From positions 310,001 through 374,000 of the forward strand of contig JBAJFG010000057.1 of the NCBI GenBank assembly GCA_037903475.1: a stretch of 64,000 bases of DNA. The letters run 5' to 3'. Source of the stretch: Ancylostoma caninum (Eukaryota > Nematoda > Chromadorea > Rhabditida > Ancylostomatidae). Below, piece after piece: positions 12,895 to 23,996 of this stretch. Made by a program: the position numbers and the translations under genes. Under the pieces are notes generated by a model that was given only the letters and a program-made list of their open reading frames with translations, was not told the origin of the DNA and did no database searches. Within the stretch, counting starts at the first letter, position 1, and the number at the start of each line of letters is the position of its first letter.

Positions 12895-13572
12895 ACTTTT
12901 TACCAAAGATGACCTATTTAAACAAAACAAAGTAAGGCGAAAGTAGATAAAGCTTAGTTTTTACTGAATTGTGACGCATAGGAGTTACTACCTTTTGTCC
13001 TAAATAACAAAAATCCACATCCAGTCTAGCGCTGAACCAAATGAAGCCTTCTGTCGTTTGTACAGTATAGGCTAGGTTGCGTATCGTGCGAGTGGGCGTG
13101 GCACCCACTACGTGCGATGCACGGTGCAGATGGCAGCTGTCGCGAAGTATCGTTCCTTCTCACTGCCACCTATTGGTTTGTGATCGGATTCACAGTGTGC
13201 GGAAAACGGAACTTAGAGTCCCAAGCCCATGCCGCCACAGCGCCTGCGGATACGCACGCAATGAAACTCGCGCAAGAGGGAGGCGGGAATTGCAATTTGC
13301 TGAGAAGAATGCTGGCAGAGTTCCAGAAAAATGCGCAAGATGATGAACTGAACACTATAAATTGTTTAAAATTAAGTAAAGCTGTAGTTTAAATTCCAGG
13401 AAAAGTGGACGATTTTGAGAAATAAAACATCGATGCAAGGGTTATCTGACATGCTGATGACGAATATGACATCTATTTTGTACCAAAATGCAGTTTTTGA
13501 GGTGTTTCGAACGTATTCGACATAATGCAGAATTTCCCCAGAATTACCAGTGTTACAGTGCTGTATTACTTG
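12895..13572. repeat. Dispersed repeat, inverted copy at about 55600-56230
   Basis: Read in reverse complement, 55600-56230 matches this segment over most of its length: shared blocks include CGATGCACGGTGCAG, CCTATACTGTACAAACGACA (reverse sense) and GACGAATATGACATC. A third partial copy of the distal part starts at 54003. No coding function is evident; open frames here are not conserved between copies. Confidence 0.7.
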
Positions 13573-14687
13573 ACCCGAATCAGGGATGAGCGGAATTTCG
13601 ACTTCCGACTTCCGAAACTTTCGATATTCCAGCGTTTTTTGGGCTTCCGACTTCCGAGTTCCGATTTCCGAAAAATCGCGGAAAAAGCCGGAAGTTTCGG
13701 AAGATTTGGACGGTGACCAAGCTGAATTTCGTCATATGAGTTTCGTGGAGTTTCTTAGCAGGTATCCGACACATTCTACCCTACACGGCAGTAAGACATA
13801 TACCAGAAGTGGCGTTTTCGGTCTGTATTCTGTTTTCTTACATGCATTGTCGTCATCCATCGTACCACACAAACATAGGAAAACAGCAACCTCTAGCCGG
13901 AAGTTGCGTTGCGCTGACTGCAGTTTTACTTGTCATGTTGTACCGAATATGTTTACTAAGTTTAGTGCTACTATATTTATATCAACATGTGGAGGAAATC
14001 ACAGTGTTGGAAAGTGAGTTATTCGGATAAGAGAATGCTGCCGAACATATACATGGTGAAAAGGGCAATTCAAACTTGGAAACCATCCACTCCCACTCAA
14101 TATACGCGTACTGTCAACTGACTAAATAGTACAGAATTGATCCAGAAACAACGATTAGTTCTTTCAAACCATAGGGTCGCACAGGATACTGCGCAGAACA
14201 TACATAACTCTACTGGATAATTGACGAGAGAAACTACCGTAGAGTGGAGGGGTGGAGTGAGAATGGTGCTAATAAGGCTCTACATACTCCACTGTAAGCT
14301 GTGATTCTGGGAGCAGTGTGATGGCTACACCATTCCAAAAAGCTTTCATCTCAATCACTGAGTTTTCCTTGTCTGACCTGCATGGTTTACTAGGACTCAT
14401 TTTTCCTTTATTCATCGGTGACTCATTTTTCTTCTGTTTTTGAATTCTTAAGTAATGTCATTCATGGGCACAATTGGATGAAGCTTTTCAAATGAACACT
14501 CGTTCATCTAACAATACATTGGTTAACCTCCTTCCCCATTCAAGTCGCCGTTTAGATACATGTATTGGCAACTCCGTACTTCCGACTTCCGGCACTTCTG
14601 ATATTCCGGTGTTTTTTGGGGCTTCCGACTTCCGACTTCCGAGTTCCGGAATTTCAGATCTGACTTTCGCTCATCCCTGACCCGAAT
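13573..14687. mobile_element. Non-autonomous hAT-type DNA transposon with 8-bp target duplication
   Basis: The element proper is 13581-14679 (1,099 bp). It starts CAGGGATGAGCG and ends in its reverse complement, and both sides are flanked by the perfect 8-bp duplication ACCCGAAT (13573-13580 and 14680-14687). CAGGG termini and 8-bp duplications are typical of the hAT superfamily. Subterminal regions hold inverted clusters of CTTCCGA motifs on both sides, as expected for transposase-binding repeats. No transposase frame is present; the longest open frame is a by-product of the CTTCCGA repeats. It is inserted in copy-rich repeat sequence. Confidence 0.85.
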
Positions 14688-14933
14688 CCCCGAATACGGT
14701 GCTTTTTGCATAGTGATGCCCCTTTTCAGCTGTCAATGCTCGGGATGGGTGTGCTTTCTTTCCTGTATTTGTATTTGTAAAGCATTTGATGAAAGCACAT
14801 TTGGGGTAACTATCGCGTTGGAATTTCAATACCGCTGGGAAACTAATCCATAACAACGAAAAACGAATTCTCCGGATGAGAAAGTTTGCTCCTGAGAAAG
14901 GTGGTGGAGTGCCTTGAGCGATATTCCCTATGA

Positions 14934-15002
14934 ATCCTCCTAACAAATCACCGTAAGGGCGGCACTGATCCTCCTAACAAATCACCGTAAGGGCGGCACT
15001 GA
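14934..15002. repeat. 35-bp tandem duplication
   Basis: A unit beginning TCCTCCTAACAAATCACCG and ending GGCGGCACTGA occurs twice in direct tandem. No function assigned. Confidence 0.85.
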
Positions 15003-15192
15003 CGGAAAAACGGATACAGTCTCCAATGATGAAAGCGAGAGGTTTAGACAGTGCTTTCAGGGTTTCGCGGCGGGACCCCACTCTAACGTCTCGAGCCCTC
15101 CGGGCGATAGAGTGTCTACAACGACTTGACATTGCGTAACAGCAGTGTACGGAGCAGAGTAGCCCCTCTGTTGGCGCTTTAGCAGCTTCCCA

Positions 15193-15232
15193 AGCGTTGC
15201 ACTGCTGTTGGGATCGGCCCACCTCCCCAGGG
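15193..15232 (+). pseudogene. 3' terminal fragment of a U2 snRNA gene
   Basis: The last about 35 nt of U2 (stem-loop IV, GCGTTGCACTGCTGTTGGG then ATCGGCCCACC) plus the conserved downstream GGAGGAACAAGCAC box are present, but the upstream 150 nt of U2 are replaced by unrelated sequence. This fragment marks the edge of the inverted duplication and corresponds to the 3' end of the complete copy at 48667-48851. Confidence 0.75.
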
Positions 15233-16971
15233 AGGAACAAGCACACAAGAAAAATCAAAAGAACAGTGAAGGGTGGTGGTTCTTCTCGTAACAGTCCAGT
15301 AGCCAAGTATTCTCTAAGCAGCAGCTTTGCACTGATACGGAGAACGTTGTCAACTGCAAGTTACGAATTTTTAGTTTCTGTCCATGAAGTGAAAAATCGA
15401 CCAGAGAACTTAATGTGTTCTCGGAGTCATCATAGTAATAGCAAAGTTGAACTGACAACAGGTTTTTGTGCTTAACCACTGATTTTGACGGGTTCGACAG
15501 CGGGCACTCAATTTCCATTCCCGAGATGATGGCAGTTTATGAACTTTCTCGACGATGATCCCGTTGTACGCAAACATTTCAAATCGACATTTTTTTGAGT
15601 TTGCTGACCCACTGACTTTGCTGACCTACTCGCTTTGAGTCTGGAGATATGAGATTTTAGGAGCGATCACTCCTCGGATGACCCCACGTTAAACGACGAA
15701 AAGAATGCTGTAGTTCGATCTGCTCTTACGAGGCAATGTTCAAGGATTCCATCGAGTCATCCTAGAGCAGGCGAAAGCGGTCGAGGAAAAACAGCCAATA
15801 AGGAAAATCCTTCATTACAACGTATCACACCGCAATATTTCCACTCCTTCTGATGATTGGGCTAGTAGCAAACGCCAACAGTAAACTAATGGAGCTGGGC
15901 TTCAACCGGCTGGGCTTCAACCCTCAGCAACTGCCGTTCTCGAACCCCTCCCCGTAAATTACCGTGTGACCTGCCCAATGAAGGCACCATACCAGAAAAA
16001 CGATTTTCTATGGATAATGATGTTAAATTGGGGTTTTGAGACCGTTGACTCGTAGGAACAGAAGAGAATCAATGTCCTGCCCTCTATACTTGCACATTTT
16101 TGGCAAAATTTCGAATATTCGAATAATCGAATATATTCGAAAATTGACTTTCTCGAATATTCCAATTTCGAATATATTCGAAAATCAGGTTTTTCAAATA
16201 TTCGAATTTCGAATAATTATTCGAATAAATTATTCGAATAAATCATTCGAATGAAGGTCCTAGATTGAAATTTTAGATAGACTCAAGACTCTAGCAATCC
16301 AGAGCACGTTTTGCTGCCACCCTCAAATTTATTGTCGCAAAAACCGGCAATAGACCATCATGTAATCCGAAGAAATCAACTTAAAGGCAGCACGAGTCGA
16401 AATCGTCGACTCGGACCTGAGCTGCGAACCCTAAAGTAGGCGTCGCGCACATCACGAATCTGCGAGGAACACACACAGTGACGACTTACCTACAGAAAAC
16501 GGCGAACTGCCGTTGCGTGCATGCCCGGTCGGCCAGTGCTTCGGAGGGCCCGACGCGCCAGCTTACGCATTTAAACGCATGCGGGCTGCTACCGATTCTC
16601 TGTCTCCGTGCTGGGACCCATTTGCGCACGCAGGGCGCCGCTGGAATACTCGTCCGCGCACAGAAGACAGCATCGCGTTATCCTGGCTTCCTCGTGTGTT
16701 TCACGCAATTTCACCACCGGATATGAGCAATACATCCCCAAAAACCCATAAATGTGACGAAATCACAAAAACGATGATTTCGACGGGTGCTGCCTTTAAG
16801 AGCCAAAATTTCAAGTGACTCCAACAAATCAAAGCAAATGAATCCAGGAAACGAATCAAAAGTTAAATTTTGAAAAAAAAATAGAGTATCAACAAAAGCA
16901 AAAGCAAAGTATTGGGTGTTGCCACAAGTCTTTGCGCTTTTTTTCAGTTGTTGGAGTTTTCACTGCTCAGA

Positions 16972-17175
16972 GTGAGCGTCGATGGCGGTGCGTTTTTCGC
17001 ACACTCCAGAAGCACGCGGCCCAGTTTTCTTGATAGTTAACATAAGATGTGATTGAAAAACTACCATGAATACTCTGATCTGCCACTACACCGGCGAGCT
17101 CAGCGCTGACGACGCGGGTGAGCGACAAGCTTGCCATATACGCGAAAAACGCACTGCCATCGACGCTCGCTGTTT
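16972..17175. mobile_element. Short hairpin MITE-like element
   Basis: GAGCGTCGATGGCGGTGCG at the left is answered by its near-perfect inverse at about 17150-17172, with matching GTTTTTCGC extensions, so the 200-bp segment is an inverted-repeat unit. No target duplication was established and no coding content is present. Confidence 0.55.
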
Positions 17176-17876
17176 TTTCCACGTTTGGCTATGAGTTATA
17201 ACGACTCGAAAGCGCTAATCTTGCTCTACAAGAATGTTACAACCGATTCTTCTTAAACAATTTGCTTGAGATTCGGCACTACGAGGTTGAGCGTTGAGTG
17301 CATGAAAAACAGCTTTATCGACACTGCTTCTCCTAGCATTCAGTGAGAAAGTTTAAAAGACCACCGAAGTCCTCAAACCACTCATGCGGGTGAAACAGTC
17401 ACTCATCGGCTGCCTCATAACAAAAAAAAAACACATTTTGTCTCGGAGATGCCAACCATCTCGATCAGCCAGATTTTTTCCATGAAGGCGTGAGAATAAC
17501 TTGAGAGGAATTGCATGGTCTATATGGGCAGCGCACTTCTCAGACGTACTATTCAAATGGAGTAATTGAGCCGTCCAATCAAAAAATCCAATAGGATCGG
17601 CTCAAAAATCCTACCCGTTGGCAACCTCTGGCGCCACTCAGCCAAAGCTGCATTCCGAAAATTTGGCTCATAATGTTCTCTCATGTTTAAGTTCTACCGA
17701 ACCTACGTGTTGGCGCAGCATCGCATGCTTTCTGGTTCCTATTTAATTTGAGAGAAAATAGTGTCTCTTTTCAACTTGGCATTTTCCTTCCTAAGTGTGA
17801 AAACTTGGTAAGTTAACATTTTTGCAAGACCTCATGATGACATAATTGCAGGAAAAGAAAAGCGCTCTCGTATGAC

Positions 17877-19298
17877 CTCAGGCACTTTCAGCGGACGATC
17901 CGCGTGCCAAACCCTTGGTTGCGGACGGGCCGCGGACCCAAAATGTGGGCGGAGCTTCGCAGCGGACCAGCCGCGGACCCATTCTGAACACGGACCATCC
18001 GCGCGCCTTAATTTTGGCGTGAACTGTGAAACAACCGCGACGAAATATCACAGCATTTTATTCATTTGAATTCAAATTGCCGCGGACCCAGTGCTGACTG
18101 AACGTCGTATCTATTCTACCTATTTTTCGTTTGTTTTGAGTGTCTTGGTGTGGGGTGAAGTCACACACGCTTTGGTTTTCAATCGTCTCCCGTTTTCGTA
18201 TACATAGAGGAATGCTCTTATTTTACATTTTTCAAAATTTAGGGTCACTTGAAGTGCGTTACTGCCCCTCAGACCTCAGACCATTGTCGGAGAAGGCGAA
18301 GTGACAGAAGAAGTTGCGTCTGGCGCCGCTTCACAAGCTGAGCAGCCGAATCAAGCAATGGTACAGTGAGGCCGAGAAGTTCAGAAAGAGCACATCGTCA
18401 GTTGGTTACTTCTTTATAATTCTTAGCTTACCTGTCATTTTTACTAATTCATCTAGTGAACAGCTATAGATATAGAACAGCCACGCATTATACTTTTGAA
18501 GGGAACACGCACTACGGCTGCATCTATGGGTGACAGAGAAGAAGGCTTTGAAGTTCATAACCTTTTACAGTGAGTTCGTTTCTGTAGTTCCCAACGTCAC
18601 TGTTATTAAGGAGTGTTTGGATTTTCAGAGATACGAATGATCTATACGACACCTAATAAAGCAAGCAGTGCAGGCGGCAAGAAGGGTGTATATTTAGGAA
18701 ACTCCAGACATACGTAGACAAGAGTCGAGATCGCGGCGCGGCTTTCTTGGGCAGAGACGCAGGCGCACACTACGCTGAGCTCCCGTGACTCTGCCCTAGA
18801 GAGCCGCGCCACGGTCCTGACTCTTGACTGCGTCCGTTTGGAGTTCTCTGTATGAATATCGATATATAGAGGATATGTACAATATTTGTGACGCCACGGT
18901 CACTGATGTATTGTACACCTCCTTCTACTTATTCGTTCATTCTTGTCTGATATTATTTCAAGCTGTGTAGACGTTGTCACGTAGACTCCTGTCATTTGAA
19001 GCTATATTTGCTTTGTTTGTACTAAGATAATGGTAAAATAAATTAACCATTTATTATATGTGATGTTAACGTTTTGTCCATTTGTGATATGAAGCGTTTA
19101 GACTGTTAAAGAAAAGGTAGAGAACGGAACTATTCACCGGTTCTCAGAAAGGCGCGCGGCTGGTCCGTTGATGGCACGCGGCTGGTCCGCTAGCGAGCAG
19201 CAGCGGACGGTCCGCGCACCCAAGTCCTGGCGAATTCTCAACCCTTACGCGGGCCGTCCTGTATTGGGTGCGCGCGCCGTCCGCTGAAAGTGCCTGAG
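17877..19298. mobile_element. 1.4-kb element with perfect 20-bp terminal inverted repeats
   Basis: The termini are CTCAGGCACTTTCAGCGGAC at 17877-17896 and its exact inverse at 19279-19298. Subterminal GC-rich motifs (GCGGAC, GGTCCGC, CCGCGG) are repeated several times near both ends, as in binding sites for a transposase. The interior is AT-rich and non-coding. Flanks do not show a convincing target duplication, so the superfamily is undetermined. It also holds a diverged relative (about 18695-18856) of the MITE at 32297-32494. Confidence 0.68.
18695..18856. mobile_element. Diverged MITE related to the copy at 32297-32494
   Basis: Left end reads GGAAACTCCAGACATACG and the right end, read inward, AGAGAACTCCAAACGGACGC. 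Internal inverted blocks GGCGCGGCT...GGGCAGAG are shared with the 32297-32494 element (GGAAGCTCCAAA, CGCGGCT, CAGAGACACAGGCGC). Confidence 0.55.
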
Positions 19299-19599
19299 AC
19301 TGTAATCACTTTGCGAAAGAATGGTAATGGCACGCGAAAAAATGCGACCGAAAGAAAGCGCAAGGACTTTTGTCAACATCTAATAATTCTCTCCAAACTC
19401 TTCAATGAGAGCGTAATGGATGACTAAAAGGTGTTGCATGTTGTCTACCCGAAAGGAAATCGCCGTAGGACGACTCTGTACACTAATATAGGATGCCTTC
19501 TACCGACACAAAACTAAGCCAGCACAAGGCAAACGTCTCTGAAGCATTTCATGTGATTAGAATATCGAATATTCGGGTGACGCATTCAAATAATGGGAG

Positions 19600-22500
19600 T
19601 TTCGAATATTCGAATAATCGAATATATTCGAAAGTTGACCCTTTTGAATATTCGAATTTCGAATATATTCGAAAAACGAAAATTTCGAATATTCGAATTT
19701 TCGAATGATTTGATTCGAATAATTTCAGTACTTATAATAACGCGCTTAGTCTGTCTGTCTGTGAGTGTACGTGTGTGTCAGAGCGTTACGAAATTAGTCC
19801 ATTCAGTTTCCGAATCAGTATTGAGCGGTGAACTAACATCGATAACGTTAGTTGATATCTGCGATATCGTAACGGTCGAGTAGGTCGAGTAGGCCGGCAC
19901 TCAAAAGTGGGGGAGTCGGGTCCAACGGTGTGATAAGGGTGCGTCGGCGCCCAAAAGTGGGGGGACGGGTCCAACGCTGTGATAAGGCCCCGCCGGCACT
20001 CAAAAGTGGGGGAGTCGGGTCCAAAGGTGTGATAAGAGTGCGCCGGCGTCCAAAAGTGGGGAAACGCCTGGAGTAGGGTCCACCACTGTGGTAAGGGTGT
20101 GCCGGCGCCCAGAAGTGGGGGAGACGGGTCCACCACTGTGAGAAGGGTGCGCCGGCGCCAAGAAAGGGTGGAGACGGGTCCACCACTGTGAGAAGAGTGC
20201 GCCGGCGTCCAAAAGTGGGGAAACGCCTGGAGTCGGGTCCACCATGTGAGAAGGGTGCGCCGGCGCCCAGAAAGGGGGGAGACGGGTCCACCACTGTGAA
20301 AAGGGTGCGCCGGAGCCCTGAAGTGGGGGAGACGGGTCCAGCACTGTGATAAGGGTGCGCCGGCGCCCAGAAATGGGGGAGACGGGTCCACCACTGTGAT
20401 AAGGGTGCGCCGGCGCCCAGAAGTGGGGGAGACGGATCCAGCACTGTGATAAGGGTGCGCCGGCGCCCAGAAATGGGGGAGACGGGTCCACCACTGTGAT
20501 AAGGGTGCGCCGGCGCCCAGAAGTGGGGGAGACGGATCCAGCACTGTGATAAGGGTGCGCCGGCGCCCAGAAATGGGGGAGACGGGTCCACCACTGTGAT
20601 AAGGGTGCGCCGGCGCCCAGAAGTGGGGGAGACGGGTCCACCACTGTGATAAGGGTGCGCCGGCGCCCAGAAGTGGGGGAGACGGGTCCACCACTGTGAT
20701 AAGGGTGCGCCGGCGCCCAGAAGTGGGGGAGGGTCCACCACTGTGATAATGCGCCGGCCCAGAAGTGGGGGAGACGGGTCCACCACTGTGATAAGGGTGC
20801 GCCGGCGCCCAGAAGTGGGGGAGACGGGTCCACCACTGTGATAAGGGTGCGCCGGCGCCCAGAAGTGGGGAGACGGGTCCACCACTGTGATAAGGGTGCG
20901 CCGGCGCCCAGAAGTGGGGGGTGCGACGGGTCGATAAGGGTTTGGTCGTATTGTTCTTGGTAAATAAACTTATGTAAAAGAAGCGTTTTTTTTTGAGAAA
21001 CACAAAGTATAAATTTGTCCAGCACTGTGATAAGGGTGCGCCGGCGCCCAGAAATGGGGGAGACGGGTCCACCACTGTGATAAGGGTGCGCCGGCACCCA
21101 GAAGTGGGGGAGACGGATCCAGCACTGTGATAAGGGTGCGCCGGCGCCCAGAAATGGGGGAGACGGGTCCACCACTGTGATAAGGGTGCGCCGGCGCCCA
21201 GAAGTGGGGGAGACGGGTCCACCACTGTGATGAGGGTGCGCCGGCGCCCAGAAGTGGGGAGATGGGGCCACCACTGTGATAAGGGTGCGCCGGCGCCCAG
21301 AAGTGGGGGAGACGGATCCAGCACTGTGATAAGGGTGCGCCGGCGCCCAGAAGTGGGGGAGACGGATCCAGCACTGTGATAAGGGTGCGCCGGCGCCCAG
21401 AAGTGGGGGAGACGGGTCCACCACTGTGATAAGGGTGCGCCGGCGCCCAGAAGTGGGGGAGACGGGTCCACCACTGTGATAAGGGTGCGCCGGCGCCCAG
21501 AAGTGGGGGAGACGGGTCCACACTGTGATAAGGGTGCGCCGGCGCCCAGAAGTGGGGGAGACGGGTCGTATTTGGTTATTGTGTTCTTGGTAAATAAACT
21601 TATGTAAAAGAAGCGTTTTTTTTTGAGAAACACAAAGTATAAATTTGTCCAGCACTGTGATAAGGGTGCGCCGGCGCCCAGAAATGGGGGAGACGGGTCC
21701 ACCACTGTGATAAGGGTGCGCCGGCACCCAGAAGTGGGGGAGACGGATCCAGCACTGTGATAAGGGTGCGCCGGCGCCCAGAAGTGGGGGAGACGGGTCC
21801 ATCACTGTGATAAGAGTGCGCCGGCGCCCAGAAGTGGGGGAGACGGGTCGTATTTGGTTATTGTGTTCTTGGTAAATAAACTTATGTAAAAGAAGCGTTT
21901 TTTTTTGAGAAACACAAAGTATAAATTTGTCCAGCACTGTGATAAGGGTGCGCGGCGCCCAAAAGTGGGGAAACGCCTGGAGTCGGGTCCACCACTGTGG
22001 TAAGGGTGTGCCGGCGCCCAGAAGTGGGGGAGACGGGTCCACCACTGTGAGAAGGGTGCGCTGGCGCCCAGAAGTGGGGGAGACGGGTCCAGCACTGTGA
22101 TAAGGGTGCGCTGGCGCCCAGAAGTGGGGGAGGCGGGTCCAGCACTGTGATAAGGGTGCGCCGGCGCCCAGAAGTGGGGGAGACGGGTCCACCACTGTGA
22201 TAAGGGTGCGCCGGCGCCTAAAGGTGGGGAAACGCATGATGGTCCAGCGTTGTGATAAGGGCGCCCGCGTCCAGAAAAGGAAGTTCGTCACGGCCTAGGT
22301 AAATTTCTTCATGAATGGTGCCCTGGCACCCGTCCCGGCTATTCTTTCTACCTATGTGACCTAGGTGCACGTCATTCCAATCCGCATTCCCCTCCGCATT
22401 CCAGTCCATTTCTATTTGAATCGACCCCACCCTTCACTCTGTTTTTATACATGGGCAGACCCTTATCACTTGAGTTACCACAACAACCTGCTAAAGATAG

Positions 22501-22767
22501 ATTATTTGAAGAGAGCATTTCCACTGAATCGGCTACGTCCAATTAACAACGGCCACTAGGGCCAATCAAGAGAAATTACTTCTCTCACGTGGAGGAAGGC
22601 TACCGCTCACGCGATCGAGAGCCTTCCAAAAGTCGATGGACTTACTCGGGGGATACAGGATCTACTAAATCTGTCCACCTTTTTTCTGCATCGTATGCGG
22701 AGTATGCGAGCGAAGCGAGCATCAGTGGAAGTCTGGAAGTCCGGCGTTAGCCGGACGGCCAGACTGG
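19600..22767. mobile_element. Probable Helitron carrying a 50-bp minisatellite (3' end defined, 5' end not)
   Basis: The 3' end at 22767 has the Helitron signature: a perfect hairpin GTCCGGC-GTTA-GCCGGAC, then GGCCAGA and CTGG, followed by T. This terminus is the same as that of the Helitron at 34389-36336, and both share a preceding block GCGAGCGAAGC. Both also carry a minisatellite of related unit and a downstream CTTATCACTTGA segment. The 5' terminus lies somewhere around 19720-19890 but cannot be fixed by eye. No Rep/helicase gene is present, so it is non-autonomous. Confidence 0.65.
19885..22235. repeat. 50-bp minisatellite array (about 47 units)
   Basis: The core unit contains GGGTCCACCACTGTGATAAG and GGTGCGCCGGCGCCCAGAAG, period 50 bp, with a minority of 59-60 bp units containing an extra AAACGCCTGGAGT near both ends. 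Three copies of a non-repeat spacer (about 20929-21021, 21568-21650, 21846-21930; TTGTGTTCTTGGTAAATAAA and a T8 run) interrupt it, showing that blocks of several units were duplicated together. Since 50 is not a multiple of three and units lack stops on the minus strand, long minus-strand frames (up to 763 codons) appear in all frames; these are not genes. Confidence 0.93.
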
Positions 22768-23770
22768 TATTCGAATAAACGAATAATTATTCGATTCGGT
22801 TGCACGTATACTGCCCTCACAATTCGCAATTCTGTTTGCGTTTCTTTTTCTTCGTATTGTTGACTAAATAAGTTTCTTGACAAGAAAAAAAAATAAAATT
22901 ATGATGGGATTACTGAAGAAAAGGAAGAAAATACCGATTCTGTAAGAAAAACGTTGGTGGGATATACAATGCGAAAAATTAACTAAGTAAAAAATAAAGG
23001 AAAGAAATTTTTTTTACTGAAATTCCAAACCAACCCAATCGATGAGATTCTTAAGGAGGAAGGAAAGTGCAGAAATCAGCTGTATTCCGAGCCCAAAAAC
23101 GCGAAATTGAAGCTACCGCAGTTCATGTCATTTATATAAGCAGTAAAAAAGAAAGCAACGTGTTTCATTCCATGAGATTATGGTGGGTTCACTGCAAGAA
23201 GGGAAGAAAATACTGATTCTGTAAGGAAAACAAACGTTGGTGAGATAGGTTTTTGAGGTCGATAAGGTAGGAAGTGTATTTAGTGGTGGACTTAATCCAC
23301 TTTCCCCACTACCATCCGGAGCCGTGAGATAAATTCTGAGCAATGATGGTCAAGGCAAATTTCTGCAACAAGGAAGTGTCACAGCAATGTATCGACATTA
23401 CCGTCCAACCCTCACCCAGCACTTCTCAGCGATCTGGAGAAGAAAACCCTGGGTGAGGGTTGGACGGCAACGCCGATTGTGAACTCAGAGAAGGACGAAA
23501 ACGAGGATTGGGAGACAAAGGTTCCGGGAAAGATTGGATGGTGGAGTCATACACGAGCAATACGGAGAAACCTCTACTTAACCAATGCGGATGCAAAACG
23601 ATTTGAGCAGACGACAGAGTAGTCAGAGAGCTGTGTTCTGGCCGCTATGGAAATGCCCGTATGTTGAAATCCAACTTGACATAGCGGTGTGGGCTGTGCA
23701 GGACCCGACGCGGGATAGGTCCCACGACGATGTGTTGCCTTGGTGGTCTGCAGCTCAACATGGACTGTTT

Positions 23771-23996
23771 TGTTCTGGCATTACGCCAGAACTCATTTAA
23801 TTAGTGTGTAATTGGGCCACTGGACTCCGCCCTTCGGGGCGGGTCTGGCTGGCCCACTGCTTTGGTTGTTGCGCACAGCGCACGGTCGTTAATAAAAGAC
23901 TACCACTGAACCATCTTTATACACTGTACGGGCGCAACTATCGGCCCACAGGAAAACAAGCAGGCGCCACCCTTCCGCCTATAAGTCACCGATACA
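23771..23996 (+). repeat. 5' LTR
   Basis: 226 bp, TGTTCTGGCA...CCGATACA, identical to the 3' LTR. It includes a palindromic TTCTGGC/GCCAGAA near its start, a GC-rich CCGCCCTTCGGGGCGGG hairpin and AATAAA at 23891-23896. The element's long open frame starts at an ATG inside it. Confidence 0.95.

Larger units (their letters stand above)
16077..22818. mobile_element. Composite TIR element with perfect 8-bp target duplication, absent from the right arm
   Basis: CTGCCCTC occurs at 16077-16084 and 22811-22818; the right arm at about 47860 has one copy (CTGCCCTG), the empty site. The ends are TATACTTGCA and, read inward from the right, TATACGTGCA. Subterminal sequence on the left is dense in palindromic TTCGAATATTCG / CGAATAATCG units (16110-16255), and the same core recurs at 19600-19735. 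It resembles the 201-bp miniature element at 57952-58152. The 6.7-kb size comes from nested material: a 1.4-kb TIR element, a hairpin MITE, and a Helitron carrying a minisatellite. The superfamily is uncertain; 8-bp duplications occur in hAT, P and Merlin groups. No transposase is seen. Confidence 0.75.

Noticed and set aside
13586..14017. 143-codon frame in the hAT element
   Set aside because: Starts in the subterminal CTTCCGA repeats and has no similarity to a transposase that I can see.
19786..22291. Minus-strand frames of 639, 763 and 345 codons
   Set aside because: They follow the 50-bp minisatellite in every frame and simply reflect a stop-free repeat unit; no start context, domain or splice evidence.
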